Shown here in pieces: positions 46,212 through 55,286 of a DNA stretch of 64,000 bases. Made by a program: the position numbers and the translations under genes. This stretch comes from Nostoc sp. 'Lobaria pulmonaria (5183) cyanobiont' (GTDB lineage: Bacteria > Cyanobacteriota > Cyanobacteriia > Cyanobacteriales > Nostocaceae). The stretch is taken from positions 4,758,545 to 4,822,544 of the forward strand of contig NZ_CP026692.1 of the NCBI RefSeq assembly GCF_002949795.1. The letters are read 5' to 3'. Each line of letters begins with the position of its first letter. The stretch's first letter is position 1. The notes beneath the pieces were generated by a model, which was not told the origin of the DNA, did no database searches, and saw nothing but the letters and a program-made list of their open reading frames with translations.

Positions 46212-47057
46212 ATGCCTAATATTCAAGAACACGTAAACACTCTGATTACGAAATTTGTTCCGGGTTATAGATTTTTTCGTTTACAAGAACTCACAATTGA
46301 TAAAAATAATTCACTGCAAACAGAGATTAATAGTAACTCAATTAAAGTTCTCAGTTGGAATATTGCTAAACAAAACTATAATAACGCTTGGTTAGAAGAT
46401 TTTTCAAAAATAATTGCGACTTATCAACCAAACTTTATATTTTTACAAGAATTTTCTTTAAAGTTAGAGGCAGACGAATGGGCAACCTGGCTGAAAATGA
46501 ATTGGAATTTTGCTCCTAATTTTGTAGACATTCATCATCAAACTTATTCAGGAATTTTTACAGCCTCGACAATCAAACCAATTACCAAAAAAGTTATAAC
46601 TACTAAACATTATGAACCGATTGTTAAAACTCCGAAAATTTCTTTAATTACTGAGTATCTGCTATCTGAACAAAATACAACTATCCTAACAATCAATACT
46701 CATTTGATCAATTTTGTAGATTTAAATAAATTTAAAATTCAACTAAATGAATTAGAGCGGGCGTTATCTACACATCGGGGGCCACTAATCTTTTCAGGAG
46801 ATTTCAATACTTGGAGTCGAAAAAGAGCAGTTATCCTCAATCAAGTAACAACTCAATTGGGATTAACGCCTGTAATTTTTGCACCTGATGAGAAGGAGAA
46901 AATTAAACGCTTCCTGTTATCACCGCCTTTAGATCATATCTTTTATCGAAATCTTAGTGTGAAGAAAGCCAGTGCTAAAGTGCTAGACCAAATTTGTTCA
47001 TCCGATCATAAGCCATTGCTGGCAGAATTTACTTATATCAATCCTCAAAAAAATTAA
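46212..47057 (+). CDS. Endonuclease/exonuclease/phosphatase (EEP) family hydrolase
   Basis: A 281-residue cytoplasmic-looking protein. EEP motifs in order are KVLSWNIAKQN (Asn), FIFLQEFSL (metal-binding Glu), INTHL, GPLIFSGDFNTW (Asp-Asn) and CSSDHKPLLAEF (catalytic Asp-His). The N-terminal 40 residues are not conserved. Substrate could be DNA, a phospholipid or an inositol phosphate. The gene ends one base before cardiolipin synthase starts, and co-transcription with a phospholipid gene makes a lipid substrate worth considering. Confidence 0.85.
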   Translation: MPNIQEHVNTLITKFVPGYRFFRLQELTIDKNNSLQTEINSNSIKVLSWNIAKQNYNNAWLEDFSKIIATYQPNFIFLQEFSLKLEADEWATWLKMNWNFAPNFVDIHHQTYSGIFTASTIKPITKKVITTKHYEPIVKTPKISLITEYLLSEQNTTILTINTHLINFVDLNKFKIQLNELERALSTHRGPLIFSGDFNTWSRKRAVILNQVTTQLGLTPVIFAPDEKEKIKRFLLSPPLDHIFYRNLSVKKASAKVLDQICSSDHKPLLAEFTYINPQKN

Positions 47058-47058
47058 A

Positions 47059-48501
47059 ATGCTTGTAGATGCTGGTGTTTTAGCTATTTTTAGCACAACT
47101 ACAGTTGTTGCTCATGTCGTGGGAGTTGCACATGCAGCCCATGCAGTGATGAATGTGCGTTCTTCCCAAGGGGCAATTGCCTGGAGCATTTCTCTAATTA
47201 CCTTTCCCTGGCTAGCTATTCCGTTGTATTGGATTTTAGGAAGAACTAAATTTCATGGATATGCTGAAACACTGCGCTCAGTCTATGCACAACACTACAA
47301 CCTTATTCATCCGATTTATAGTGACCTGATTAAATTTCAGGTTGCGCCACCAGATAATCTAGCCGAGTTGCAACCATTAGCGAAGGCTTTTACAGAAATT
47401 CCTTTCACATCAGGTAATGCTGCGGAATTACTAATTGATGGTCAGCAAACCTTTGAAGCGATGCTGAAAAAGATTGCATCGGCGACAAATTATATTTTGT
47501 TCCAATTCTATACTGTTAACGATGACCAAGCTGGTAATGAGTTTAAAGAAGCATTGATTGCTAAAGCCAAGCAAGGAATAAACATCTACTTTCTCTACGA
47601 TGAAATTGGTTCCAAGAAACTATCTCGTCCTTATATCCAGTCTCTAAAACAGCATGGAATTGCAGTAAGTGCATTTAACACCACCCAAGGTCAGGGTAAT
47701 CGGCTCCAATATAATTTTCGCAATCATCGGAAAATTCTGGTGGTGGATGGAGAAATAGCATTTGTCGGTGGACTGAATATTGGTGACGAATATTTAGGAA
47801 AAAATCCTCGCTTGAGTCCCTGGCGTGACACCCACATCATGCTCGAAGGCCCAACTGTGCAAAGCCTACAAAACTCCTTTGTGCGAGATTGGTATTGGGC
47901 GACTCGAAAACTTATCGAAGTTAACTGGCAGGTAAAAATTAATCGGGAAATTAATCAAACTGCATTCATTCTTCCTACAGGCCCCGCAGATACGCTACCA
48001 GCTTGTAAGCTTTTTTTCGTCGAACTAATTAATCAAGCTCAAACTCACCTCTGGATTGCTAGTCCATATTTTGTGCCGGACGAAGCAACATTGTCAGCCT
48101 TAAAACTGGCAGCAATGCGAGGTGTTGATGTGCGAATTCTCTTACCAAATCGACCCGATCACTTATTTGTTTATTTATGTTCCTTCTCTTACTACACCGA
48201 AATGGAAAGAATCGGTATCAAGTTGTATCGTTACAAAAATGGGTTTATGCACCAGAAAATTATAGTCATTGATGAAAATATAGCTGGGGTAGGAACTGTT
48301 AACTTAGATAGTCGCTCTTTTTCCCTCAACTTTGAAGTTATGGGTTTTGTTACCGAGCCTCGGTTTGTCCAAAGTGTGAAAAAGATGTTAGAGGATGATT
48401 TAGCTGTCTGTGTTGCTGTCGATCTTAATGAGTACGATAAAAAACCTTTTTGGTTCAAGTTAGCTGTGAGAGTCTCTCGATTGCTGACTCCTTTACTTTA
48501 A
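47059..48501 (+). CDS. cls: Cardiolipin synthase
   Basis: A 480-residue membrane protein. Two N-terminal hydrophobic segments (about residues 3-25 and 38-60, IAWSISLITFPWLAIPLYWI) precede two PLD catalytic motifs, HRKILVVDGEIAFVGGLNIG (about residue 225) and HQKIIVIDENIAGVGTVNLD (about 398). The size and layout are those of ClsA. It joins phosphatidylglycerol molecules to cardiolipin. An EEP hydrolase gene immediately precedes it with one base between, so they form an operon. Confidence 0.93.
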   Translation: MLVDAGVLAIFSTTTVVAHVVGVAHAAHAVMNVRSSQGAIAWSISLITFPWLAIPLYWILGRTKFHGYAETLRSVYAQHYNLIHPIYSDLIKFQVAPPDNLAELQPLAKAFTEIPFTSGNAAELLIDGQQTFEAMLKKIASATNYILFQFYTVNDDQAGNEFKEALIAKAKQGINIYFLYDEIGSKKLSRPYIQSLKQHGIAVSAFNTTQGQGNRLQYNFRNHRKILVVDGEIAFVGGLNIGDEYLGKNPRLSPWRDTHIMLEGPTVQSLQNSFVRDWYWATRKLIEVNWQVKINREINQTAFILPTGPADTLPACKLFFVELINQAQTHLWIASPYFVPDEATLSALKLAAMRGVDVRILLPNRPDHLFVYLCSFSYYTEMERIGIKLYRYKNGFMHQKIIVIDENIAGVGTVNLDSRSFSLNFEVMGFVTEPRFVQSVKKMLEDDLAVCVAVDLNEYDKKPFWFKLAVRVSRLLTPLL

Positions 48502-48564
48502 TCACTAATAATTGCCCCTACCTCTAATATTATATGGATGAATAAAATAATCCATCAGGCAAAG

Positions 48565-49119
48565 TTAGGGTAATTTACTCAGTGGTGTTGCTAAACCGTC
48601 AATGCTGACAAGATTTTTCTTCTGTTGATATTCTCGAACTCCCTCTTCGCCTTTTTTACTAGCCCAGTTTACTAGAGTCTGGCGCTGACCTTGATATTCA
48701 TAGAGTGGTACGCCAAAACCACAGGAAGTCTGGATTTTTTCAATGTCAGCGACGATAATTTGACGAGTTCCAGGTATCGGCAAAAACAGAGAATACAACG
48801 AGTCCCACTCTGGAGAACTCGGTAAAATCGCGGTTCCTTGACCGTAAAGACGCAAGATACACGCGGGTTCTTGAAAGGCACAAAACATGAAGGTTATCCG
48901 CCCATTTTCTTGCAAGTGGGCCGATGTTTCGTTACCACTACCTGTGAGGTCTACATAACCTACTCGGTTGGGAGAGAGGATGCGAAAGCAGTCTTGACCT
49001 TTAGGAGACAGGTTAACATGACCCGTAGGACTCAAAGGTGCAGAGCCAACAAAGAAAAGGTGTTGGGCAGCAATAAAGTCTTGCAGTTGCTCAGTAATAC
49101 AGTCAAAGAATTTAGACAT
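48565..49119 (-). CDS. Pyridoxamine 5'-phosphate oxidase family protein
   Basis: A 184-residue flavin-binding split-barrel protein. HLFFVGSAPLSPTGHVNLSP, VGYVDLTGSGNETSAHLQEN and RITFMFCAFQEPACILRLYG are the conserved strands and FMN-contact region. The C-terminus (QTLVNWASKKGEEGVREYQQ) is helical. Members are usually FMN- or F420-dependent oxidoreductases or haem-related proteins; this long form is not PdxH. It converges with cls with a 63-base gap containing a weak hairpin. Confidence 0.85.
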   Translation of the reverse strand: MSKFFDCITEQLQDFIAAQHLFFVGSAPLSPTGHVNLSPKGQDCFRILSPNRVGYVDLTGSGNETSAHLQENGRITFMFCAFQEPACILRLYGQGTAILPSSPEWDSLYSLFLPIPGTRQIIVADIEKIQTSCGFGVPLYEYQGQRQTLVNWASKKGEEGVREYQQKKNLVSIDGLATPLSKLP

Positions 49120-49236
49120 AGACTGTCTGATTTATATTTGCAAATTTATCATGTTCTCAGCCTATGTCTTAGCTAAAAATCTAGCAAGGTATAATTACTG
49201 ATGTCTGATTTATCGGAAAAGAAGTAGGAAAAAGTA

Positions 49237-49761
49237 TTACTGTCTCATGTATCGACTAGCCATTTGGATAGCATCAGCGATATCGACATCACCATCACCA
49301 TCAGCATCCAAGAAGGAATTTAGGACAGGATTTCCACCAGCTTGGGGATTTTGAGCATTGGCGCCTGATTGCAAAAACTTTAGTACTAAAGGTACTGCCA
49401 AAGGCAGCAATTGTTGAACGATACCAGCATCTAACCCAGTGCGCTGGGCAGCAACTTCAGCTACCTGCTGTTGTATCTGAGGAGAAAACAACGAATTGAC
49501 GGCTTGAGGGTTGGCAGAAGTACCAGCATATTGACTAACTAAATTTTGTGTGGCTTCGTTACCATCTGTGGCTTGTTTATCTTGTAAAGCAGAACGCACT
49601 TGACCACCCACAATTGACAAAACTGATTGGATGGTAGAAGGGTCTGCGCCTGTGCGATCGCTTAACTGCTGAACACTATTTACAATGCTTCCTATTTGAC
49701 CTAAGCTGCCCTGTTGATTGGGATTAGCGACGGCACCAAGAATTTGATCGAAAAGTCCCAT
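49237..49761 (-). CDS. DUF937 family protein with C-terminal calcium-binding-like motif
   Basis: A 174-residue protein starting MGLFDQILGAVANPNQQGSL. The DUF937 body is mostly helical with IQSVLSIVGGQVRSAL and LLPLAVPLVLKFLQSGA. The C-terminus has an EF-hand/dockerin-like loop, FLDADGDGDVDIADAI, that could bind calcium. No signal peptide is seen. The function is unknown (YidB-like family). It is monocistronic. Confidence 0.85.
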   Translation of the reverse strand: MGLFDQILGAVANPNQQGSLGQIGSIVNSVQQLSDRTGADPSTIQSVLSIVGGQVRSALQDKQATDGNEATQNLVSQYAGTSANPQAVNSLFSPQIQQQVAEVAAQRTGLDAGIVQQLLPLAVPLVLKFLQSGANAQNPQAGGNPVLNSFLDADGDGDVDIADAIQMASRYMRQ

Positions 49762-50191
49762 AAGTTTGTTTCTCTCTTTGTTCTCAAAAACTTGCCAAAA
49801 CTGGCTTGAAGTTTTTTGTGTACACGGACTTTTGTAAGTCTACTAAAAGATTAGAACACGCTAGCTCTAAATTTTAACAGTTACTAGCTCAAGTATGAGA
49901 AATCGATCCAGCGATAGCTGTAGTGGGCAAAGCCAACGCAAATTCTGTTGCTCGATTTAACTTAGATTGGTAAATAATTTTACCCAGATGTTTTTTTACT
50001 ACAATCTGAGATGCTTAGGCGTAGCCCGACGCAGGCATCGCTAGCCTTAAACCCTTAATCTGTCGTGGTTTGGTTGTGAAAAATGCTTCAAAGTTCCGAC
50101 TAAAAAAATAAATCGCCGTCTGTAGAAAAATGTTGATCTATTTTTCAGACAGCGATCGCAAAACGCTCAACTTATTTACCTGATATTTGCT
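49762..50191. other. Intergenic region
   Basis: No gene. A dispersed repeat of the GCGTAGGCGTAGCCC family is at 50011-50041 (TTAGGCGTAGCCCGACGCAGG variant with GATGC/GCATC ends). TTTTTTTACTAC-type AT-rich sequence precedes it. Confidence 0.6.
50011..50041. repeat. Small dispersed repeat, GCGTAGGCGTAGCCC family, copy 2
   Basis: Reads ATGCTTAGGCGTAGCCC then GACGCAGGCATCGC. It differs from the copy at 3316-3344 at a few positions. Confidence 0.75.
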
Positions 50192-50863
50192 CTACGCTAA
50201 TGCCGCTACTTTCTCTAGCAAGCCTTGAAACAACCTCAAGCCATCACTACCCCCTAGCATTGCGTCTGACGCCCTTTCTGGGTGCGGCATCATTCCCAAC
50301 ACATTACCCCGACGATCGCAAATCCCGGCAATATTGTTCAGTGAACCGTTGGGATTTTCGCCTTCATAACGAAACAACACTTGCCCGTTATCTTCAATTT
50401 CTGCGAGAGTGGCTGCATCAGCGTAAAATCTCCCCTCTCCGTGGGCAATGGGCAAAGTGATAACTTCACCAGTCGTATAAGCTTGCGTCCATAGATTAGT
50501 ACGTTCAACTTTCAAGGGGACGCGATCGCAAATAAAATGCAAATCCCGATTTCTGGTCAACACCCCTGGCAAAAGTCCAGCTTCAGTTAATACCTGAAAG
50601 CCGTTGCAAATACCGAGGACAAACTTACCCTTTTGGACGTGTTCCACAACCTGGTGCATCACGGGTGAAAAACGTGCGATCGCACCACAGCGCAGATAAT
50701 CCCCGTAACTAAAGCCACCAGGAATAATAACGACATCCAAATCAGCAATATCTGTTTCTTGATGCCAAACCATGCGCGTTGGTTGCCCCAGTAAATCTCT
50801 GGTTACATAAGCAACATCGCGATCGCAATTAGAACCGGGAAAAACAACAACACCGAATTTCAT
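50192..50863 (-). CDS. purQ: Phosphoribosylformylglycinamidine synthase, glutaminase subunit
   Basis: A 223-residue class I glutamine amidotransferase. The nucleophile cysteine is in VLGICNGFQVLTEAGLLPG and the His-Glu pair is in MMPHPERASDAMLGG. The N-terminus KFGVVVFPGSNCDRDVAYV is typical of PurQ. It supplies ammonia to PurL in the fourth step of purine synthesis, with PurS as the bridging subunit. purS lies upstream on the same strand, 109 bases away across a G-rich repeat. purL is not in the window. Confidence 0.96.
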   Translation of the reverse strand: MKFGVVVFPGSNCDRDVAYVTRDLLGQPTRMVWHQETDIADLDVVIIPGGFSYGDYLRCGAIARFSPVMHQVVEHVQKGKFVLGICNGFQVLTEAGLLPGVLTRNRDLHFICDRVPLKVERTNLWTQAYTTGEVITLPIAHGEGRFYADAATLAEIEDNGQVLFRYEGENPNGSLNNIAGICDRRGNVLGMMPHPERASDAMLGGSDGLRLFQGLLEKVAALA

Positions 50864-50871
50864 GATTAGTT

Positions 50872-50930
50872 AGGGGAGTGGGGAGTGGGGAGTAGGGGAG
50901 CAGGGGAGGTAGGGGAGGTAAGGGGGAGAA
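50872..50930. repeat. G-rich simple repeat between purS and purQ
   Basis: Tandem GGGGAGT and GGGGAGGTA units lie within the purS-purQ gap, immediately before the purQ start. No ribosome-binding site other than this purine-rich run is evident for purQ. Confidence 0.85.
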
Positions 50931-50972
50931 AGAATAATTAATGCCCAATGCCCAATGCCCTATACCCAATCC

Positions 50973-51251
50973 CTAAAATACCCCAGTTTGAGTTTCGACC
51001 TCAATTAATTCAAAGCGGTAATTTTCAATTACGGGATTTGATAGCATTTGGTCACAAATATTATCAAGGTCTTGACGCGCTTTCTTCTCTTCAGTTGAGG
51101 TGATGGTGAGTTCAATGTACTTGCCAATCCGCACCTGGTCAACGTTATCGTATCCCAGTTGCTTAAGACCGGATTGTACTGCCACACCAGCGGGGTCTAA
51201 AACTGAAGGACGAAGGGTCACGAAAATTTTGGCTAGATACTTGGTTTGCAC
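50973..51251 (-). CDS. purS: Phosphoribosylformylglycinamidine synthase subunit PurS
   Basis: A 92-residue protein of normal PurS size. TKYLAKIFVTLRPSVLDPAG, LKQLGYDNVDQVRIGKYIEL and NPVIENYRFELIEVETQTG match the family. PurS dimers bridge PurQ and the small-type PurL and channel ammonia. It precedes purQ on the same strand. Confidence 0.95.
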   Translation of the reverse strand: MQTKYLAKIFVTLRPSVLDPAGVAVQSGLKQLGYDNVDQVRIGKYIELTITSTEEKKARQDLDNICDQMLSNPVIENYRFELIEVETQTGVF

Positions 51252-51396
51252 GGCTTTTGCTGAATGCTGCGATCGCTATACTATAACTTTCTGTTCCAAC
51301 TGAGTGAAAATAAGATTACGAAGCGGTTAAAGTTAATTGATCGATTAACTTAATCTAACAGCTTCAAACTACAGTGGCATACTTAAATAATTATCT

Positions 51397-51801
51397 ATGA
51401 GAGCCATACGCACCCGCAGTCAAGAGCGTATTTTCAACCTACTGAAAACTATCAAAAAAGGCATTTCCGCCCAAGATATTTACGTAGAACTACGTAATAC
51501 AAATCAGAGCATGGGTTTAGCAACAGTTTACCGTTCTCTAGAAGCCTTAAAATTAGAAGGCATAGTACAAGTGCGAAATTTGGCTAACGGCGAAGCCCTC
51601 TATAGCCTAGCACAACAAGATAAACACCACCTTACTTGCTTGCAATGTGGTGTCTCAATTCCGATTAATCAATGCCCAGTTCATGACTTAGAAGACCAGC
51701 TAGAATCAAACCATAAGTTTAAAGTTTTTTACCATACTTTAGAGTTTTTTGGGTTGTGCAATCAATGCCAAGTAAATCAAAGTACTAAGATTAGTCAATA
51801 G
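51397..51801 (+). CDS. zur: Fur-family regulator, probably zinc-responsive (Zur/FurB)
   Basis: A 134-residue protein with winged-helix DNA-binding part QSMGLATVYRSLEALKLEG and a dimerisation part. The structural zinc is held by C81-x-x-C84 (LTCLQCG) and C121-x-x-C124 (LCNQC). DKHHLTC and INQCPVHDLEDQLE supply His and Cys candidates for the sensory site. The block SIPINQCPVHDLEDQL is what I associate with cyanobacterial Zur (FurB). Fur paralogues are close, so the zinc assignment is likely but not proven. It is divergent from purS with a 145-base gap. Confidence 0.8.
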   Translation: MRAIRTRSQERIFNLLKTIKKGISAQDIYVELRNTNQSMGLATVYRSLEALKLEGIVQVRNLANGEALYSLAQQDKHHLTCLQCGVSIPINQCPVHDLEDQLESNHKFKVFYHTLEFFGLCNQCQVNQSTKISQ

Positions 51802-51813
51802 TCATATCGACTT

Positions 51814-51858
51814 GGGAGCATCTCAGTTTTTAAAGTGGCTCAAACCGACAATAATCCA
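51814..51858. repeat. Left 45-bp inverted repeat (IS end)
   Basis: GGGAGCATCTCAGTTTTTAA... runs to ATAATCCA at 51858. It pairs as a reverse complement with 53948-53992 at 42 of 45 positions. The transposase-fragment stop lies inside it, as in an IS end. Confidence 0.85.
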
Positions 51859-52031
51859 TTGAGGTAGGCACAACGATGGGCTAGGACTTGAGGTACATTG
51901 TCTCGCTTCCATTGTGCACCGGAAATCTTAGTGCGACGGTCAACTTGTTTAACGGCAGATTCAACAGATCCAGAACCAATAAGTTCTGGGTGCGGAATGT
52001 GGGATCGAACACTCTCGTCATCGTAGTCCAT
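51840..52031 (-). pseudogene. ISKra4-family transposase, C-terminal fragment
   Basis: A 63-codon minus-strand frame. [20 protein letters not shown] and TKISGAQWKRDNVPQVLAHR are the C-terminal signature of ISKra4-type transposases (I-G-S-G-x-V-E-S-A and W-K-x-x-N-V). The N-terminal 80 percent is missing. The fragment ends abruptly at 52031, where another fragment in the opposite direction begins. Its stop codon sits in the left inverted repeat. Confidence 0.8.
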
Positions 52032-52147
52032 TTAACTTTTTAGTTAATTTGATGGCCGGTTTAGCTGCTTATACCTATTTGCCTAAAAAACCTTCGATTG
52101 ATATTTACCCAAAAGATTTGCCTGCACTACCTTCTGCTATTTTTTAG
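52031..52147 (+). pseudogene. Probable transposase C-terminal scrap
   Basis: A plus-strand frame without a start reads [20 protein letters not shown] followed by [18 protein letters not shown] and TAG. It resembles the C-terminal helix and tail of DDE transposases (NL(M/I)AGL(I/A)AY pattern). It abuts the ISKra4 fragment, so one element was probably broken by another. The family is not certain. Confidence 0.45.
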
Positions 52148-52419
52148 TTTCGTCGAACTCACCTTAATAAAGAAGTTTTTTAACGTATCCCAAGAGTAAG
52201 GAGTAAGTATGATTGACTCAATAAAGTTATTACAATGTTGGTTTGACTTATAATCATCTTTTTAGTTAGCAATCGGCTGATAATACTTGCTCGAAAAAAT
52301 TTATAAACTCTTACTATTTGAATTGCCAAAAACTGAAATTGAAATAACCAATAATTATACCACAAAATATTTATGCAAGAGTTCTAATATGTAATTTACG
52401 TGGGAATCCTTACGGTCCC

Positions 52420-53757
52420 TCATTTGCCTTTTTCTGATTGAGAACTTAGCTTCCTCCGAGAACTTGCTAACCAAATTAACCCAAGACCTATAGATGCCAG
52501 AGTGGTAGAAGGTTCAGGCACAGAAGTAATTGTCACATTCCAGGAGACAAACTGTTCCAAGTTACTCTGATTCGTCCGCACCCAGCCATCAACAGGATCA
52601 AACCCGGTCGGATCAAAGGCACGAGTAGAGACGACGTAATCGCCGGCTCCGTAACCAAAATCGCTCAAGTTAAACGTTTCTCCACTAACTAGCGGAATGA
52701 GAGTACCATCGACAAACCACTCTAAGTTAATAACACTGTCGTCGATGACATTCACAAAAAGTTGATCAGGATTGATTAATGGCGTGCTGTTGTCAAGCCA
52801 AGAATCCAAGGGATTGACCAAATCATAGATATCAAGAATAATTTTCTCACGTCCAACCACATCGAACGGTTGGTTCAAGGAACGCATCTTAGAATTATTC
52901 GACGGACGGTAAATTCCTCTATCGTAATAGCGCCCACCTTCATAAGCACCAATAACCCCAATTCCTGGTTGGTTATATCCATTCCAACGCGACCACTTGT
53001 CACCTGTAGCGTCATTAGTAACATTGACTTCGCTCGGTTCCGCTCCAGTGTAGGGATTGGTAAAGCCGCCGTATTCGTCAGCCAAATTGCTAAAGGAGTG
53101 AGCAACTTCGTGCAGGGCAACTTCTAATGATGAAGCATTACTCCCTGCGTAAACAGCGTAATCTCCACCTCCGCCTCCGTACCTAGTGTCATTGATCGTC
53201 ACATACTGCATCTCGGCAGTGAACTCCGCTCCAGTAAGAGCCAGGTCACGCACGCTGTCAGACTTGCTTGTATTGACATAAAGCAACCGCTCAGTCACTC
53301 CATCAAAATAGTAGGTGCCATCAAGCGCTGTGTCACGAAAAATGCCCAGTGGCGGAACATCAGCCCCTGACTCGTTAGACACTACGTTGATCTTGTGTAT
53401 ATTGAAATAGTTGCGGTATCGAAAAAATGGGTCGGAATTCAACGAGTTAGAAAACTTGTAGTTAAGATAGTTATTAATCTGATTGTCGTAGATTCCCGCT
53501 GCTAAGTCCGCTGAGGTGTAGCCATCACCCAAAAAAACAACATCTACACGATTGGAAGATGGACCATTGTTGACGATTGTTGTTAACATATTCCCGTCAT
53601 TATTAAGGGAACGTCCAGCTTCATCTCTATAGTTTAGAGTAGCAGCAAGTGCCGAGGCCGGTATTCCTAGTGTGGCTGTTAACATGGAAACGGCTCCACA
53701 AGCTGTAGCCAAAACTCCCCAAACAGATTTCGCACTTTTGCGGTCTAAGCCTTTCAT
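52420..53757 (-). CDS. M64-type metallopeptidase with PEP-CTERM anchor
   Basis: A 445-residue secreted protein. A signal peptide ends near residue 38 (LGIPASALAA). The peptidase domain starts with VDVVFLGDGYTSADLAAGIY and has the zinc site HEVAHSFSNLADEYGG (HExxH at 216-220, with D227 as the third ligand region), the arrangement of IgA-peptidase M64 proteins. The last 25 residues, VPEPSTTLASIGLGLIWLA and SSRRK, form a PEP-CTERM sorting signal. It would act outside the cell. It is the only intact gene between the 45-bp inverted repeats at 51814 and 53992. Confidence 0.85.
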   Translation of the reverse strand: MKGLDRKSAKSVWGVLATACGAVSMLTATLGIPASALAATLNYRDEAGRSLNNDGNMLTTIVNNGPSSNRVDVVFLGDGYTSADLAAGIYDNQINNYLNYKFSNSLNSDPFFRYRNYFNIHKINVVSNESGADVPPLGIFRDTALDGTYYFDGVTERLLYVNTSKSDSVRDLALTGAEFTAEMQYVTINDTRYGGGGGDYAVYAGSNASSLEVALHEVAHSFSNLADEYGGFTNPYTGAEPSEVNVTNDATGDKWSRWNGYNQPGIGVIGAYEGGRYYDRGIYRPSNNSKMRSLNQPFDVVGREKIILDIYDLVNPLDSWLDNSTPLINPDQLFVNVIDDSVINLEWFVDGTLIPLVSGETFNLSDFGYGAGDYVVSTRAFDPTGFDPVDGWVRTNQSNLEQFVSWNVTITSVPEPSTTLASIGLGLIWLASSRRKLSSQSEKGK

Positions 53758-53947
53758 ATTGGTTCCTTTAAGTTTGTATATTGCTTTATCTACAAACTTG
53801 AATTTCCCTTTTTCGGATTTTTAGAGACTTCAAAGCTAATGAGTTTTGATTTGCTGTTTGAGTCAACGCGCCCGCGCGCCCGCGCACAGTACGCCAAAAA
53901 CTTTGGAAAGTTTTTACTATACTTCCACAATTTCAGGATTTCAGAAA

Positions 53948-53992
53948 TGGATTATTGTTGGTTTGAGCCACTTCAAAAAGTGAGATGCTCCC
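53948..53992. repeat. Right 45-bp inverted repeat (IS end)
   Basis: TGGATTATTGTTGGTTTGAG... to GATGCTCCC at 53992, the reverse complement of the copy at 51814-51858 with three differences. No target duplication is seen outside the two copies. Confidence 0.85.
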
Positions 53993-54116
53993 GTGTTGTA
54001 GTCCTTCGTAGACATTGCATTATCCTCACTAGCTATTGTAATTTTATCAAATAGGTCAGATGAAATATTAGGCGATCGCAATAATAGCGTTGATAACCTG
54101 TTCTGGATTAATTATC

Positions 54117-54147
54117 ATTTGTCATTTGTCATTTGTCATTTGTCATT
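54117..54147. repeat. Heptanucleotide tandem repeat (GTCATTT)n
   Basis: About four copies, lying downstream of the SPFH gene. It is in opposite orientation to the array at 55287-55328, so the two arrays bracket that gene as inverted repeats. Confidence 0.9.
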
Positions 54148-54189
54148 GAAAAGAGACAAGAAAGAAACTTGTCCTCCTTGTCCCCATTC

Positions 54190-55197
54190 TTAACCAGGGC
54201 GATTGTTTTCTAAACCTGGGATTTGTTTAGAAAACAATTCGTTAGAGTTAACCTGACCATCTGAAACGACAGAACGTATGCCCTCTAAAGCAGCAGGAAT
54301 GGAACGCGGATCTATAAAAATTACCTTGCTGCTATCGCTTTTACCAATTGTCGCGCCCATATCGAGATAACCCAAGGCAAACAAAACTTCCACTGCTTTA
54401 TTGGCATTGGGGTTATTATGGAGCTTTTGGGCAATAATTTCTGATGATTCTGCGATCGCCTGGGCTTTCAAAACCTGTTGCTGACGTTCTGCTTGAGCTT
54501 TCAGAACGATCGCCTTTTGTTCAGCTTCCGCTTGCAAAATCACCGATTTTTGACGAGCTTCCGCATCCAGTATTTGTGCCTCAGCTTTACCTCTGGCACT
54601 ATTGACAGCAGCTTCGCGATCGCCTTCAGAAGTTAAAATTGCTGCCCGTTTGCGTCGTTCTGCCGACATTTGCAATTCCATCGATTCACGCACTGCCTGA
54701 GACGGAATAATATCTCGCAGTTCTACCCGTGTCACTTTCACACCCCAAGGATCGGTAGCAACATCCAAATCCTGTAATAAAAGTTCACTGATGTGGGAAC
54801 GAGCAGTAAAAGTTTGATCCAACTCCAGTTGTCCCATTTCAGCGCGAATTTGAGTCAGCACCATGTTTACCATTGCTGACTGGAGATTTTCTACCTTGTA
54901 CCAGGCTTTTTCCATATCCACAATGCGCCAATAAAACACTGCATCTACCTCAATGCCAACGTTGTCGCGGGTGATGCACTGTTGAGGAGGAATATCTAAG
55001 ACTTTTTCTTTGATAGTTTCTCGGTAGACAACTCTATCTACGAAAGGAATGACAAAGTTTAGTCCTGGTTCCAGTTTTTTGTTATAACTACCCAATCTTT
55101 CCACCAAAGCTTGATTGCCCTGATTGACAACTTTCACAGAACCTGCCACAGCAGAACCACCAAGAGCTAAAAATACTAGTAAAAAGAACTGTTCCAT
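54190..55197 (-). CDS. SPFH/band 7 (stomatin-like) membrane protein
   Basis: The start at 55197 ([20 protein letters not shown]) gives 335 residues. An upstream in-frame ATG at 55326 would translate a 7-bp tandem repeat, so it is not used. After one N-terminal membrane helix, the SPFH domain runs from [20 protein letters not shown] through [17 protein letters not shown] to [21 protein letters not shown] coiled coil rich in Ala/Glu (residues about 200-270) follows. It resembles QmcA/HflK-type scaffolds. An NfeD gene is upstream, the usual partner. Confidence 0.9.
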   Translation of the reverse strand: MEQFFLLVFLALGGSAVAGSVKVVNQGNQALVERLGSYNKKLEPGLNFVIPFVDRVVYRETIKEKVLDIPPQQCITRDNVGIEVDAVFYWRIVDMEKAWYKVENLQSAMVNMVLTQIRAEMGQLELDQTFTARSHISELLLQDLDVATDPWGVKVTRVELRDIIPSQAVRESMELQMSAERRKRAAILTSEGDREAAVNSARGKAEAQILDAEARQKSVILQAEAEQKAIVLKAQAERQQQVLKAQAIAESSEIIAQKLHNNPNANKAVEVLFALGYLDMGATIGKSDSSKVIFIDPRSIPAALEGIRSVVSDGQVNSNELFSKQIPGLENNRPG

Positions 55198-55286
55198 TGT
55201 GAATCTCCTAATTTTTAATAAAGAGAGTGCGGAGTGGAGGAGATGAGTGAGTAAAGGAAGTAGAGTCAGAAGAACTCTTGAATTTT

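Larger units (their letters stand above)
53758..54189. other. Intergenic region including an IS end and a heptamer array
   Basis: It contains an unusual GC-rich alternating run around 53868-53889 (CGCGCCCGCGCGCCCGCGCA), the right inverted repeat at 53948-53992, and a (GTCATTT)n array at about 54117-54147. No gene is seen. Confidence 0.6.

Noticed and set aside
53839-54054. 71-codon plus-strand frame over the right inverted repeat
   Set aside because: It crosses an IS end and a GC-rich run, with no similarity to any protein I know.
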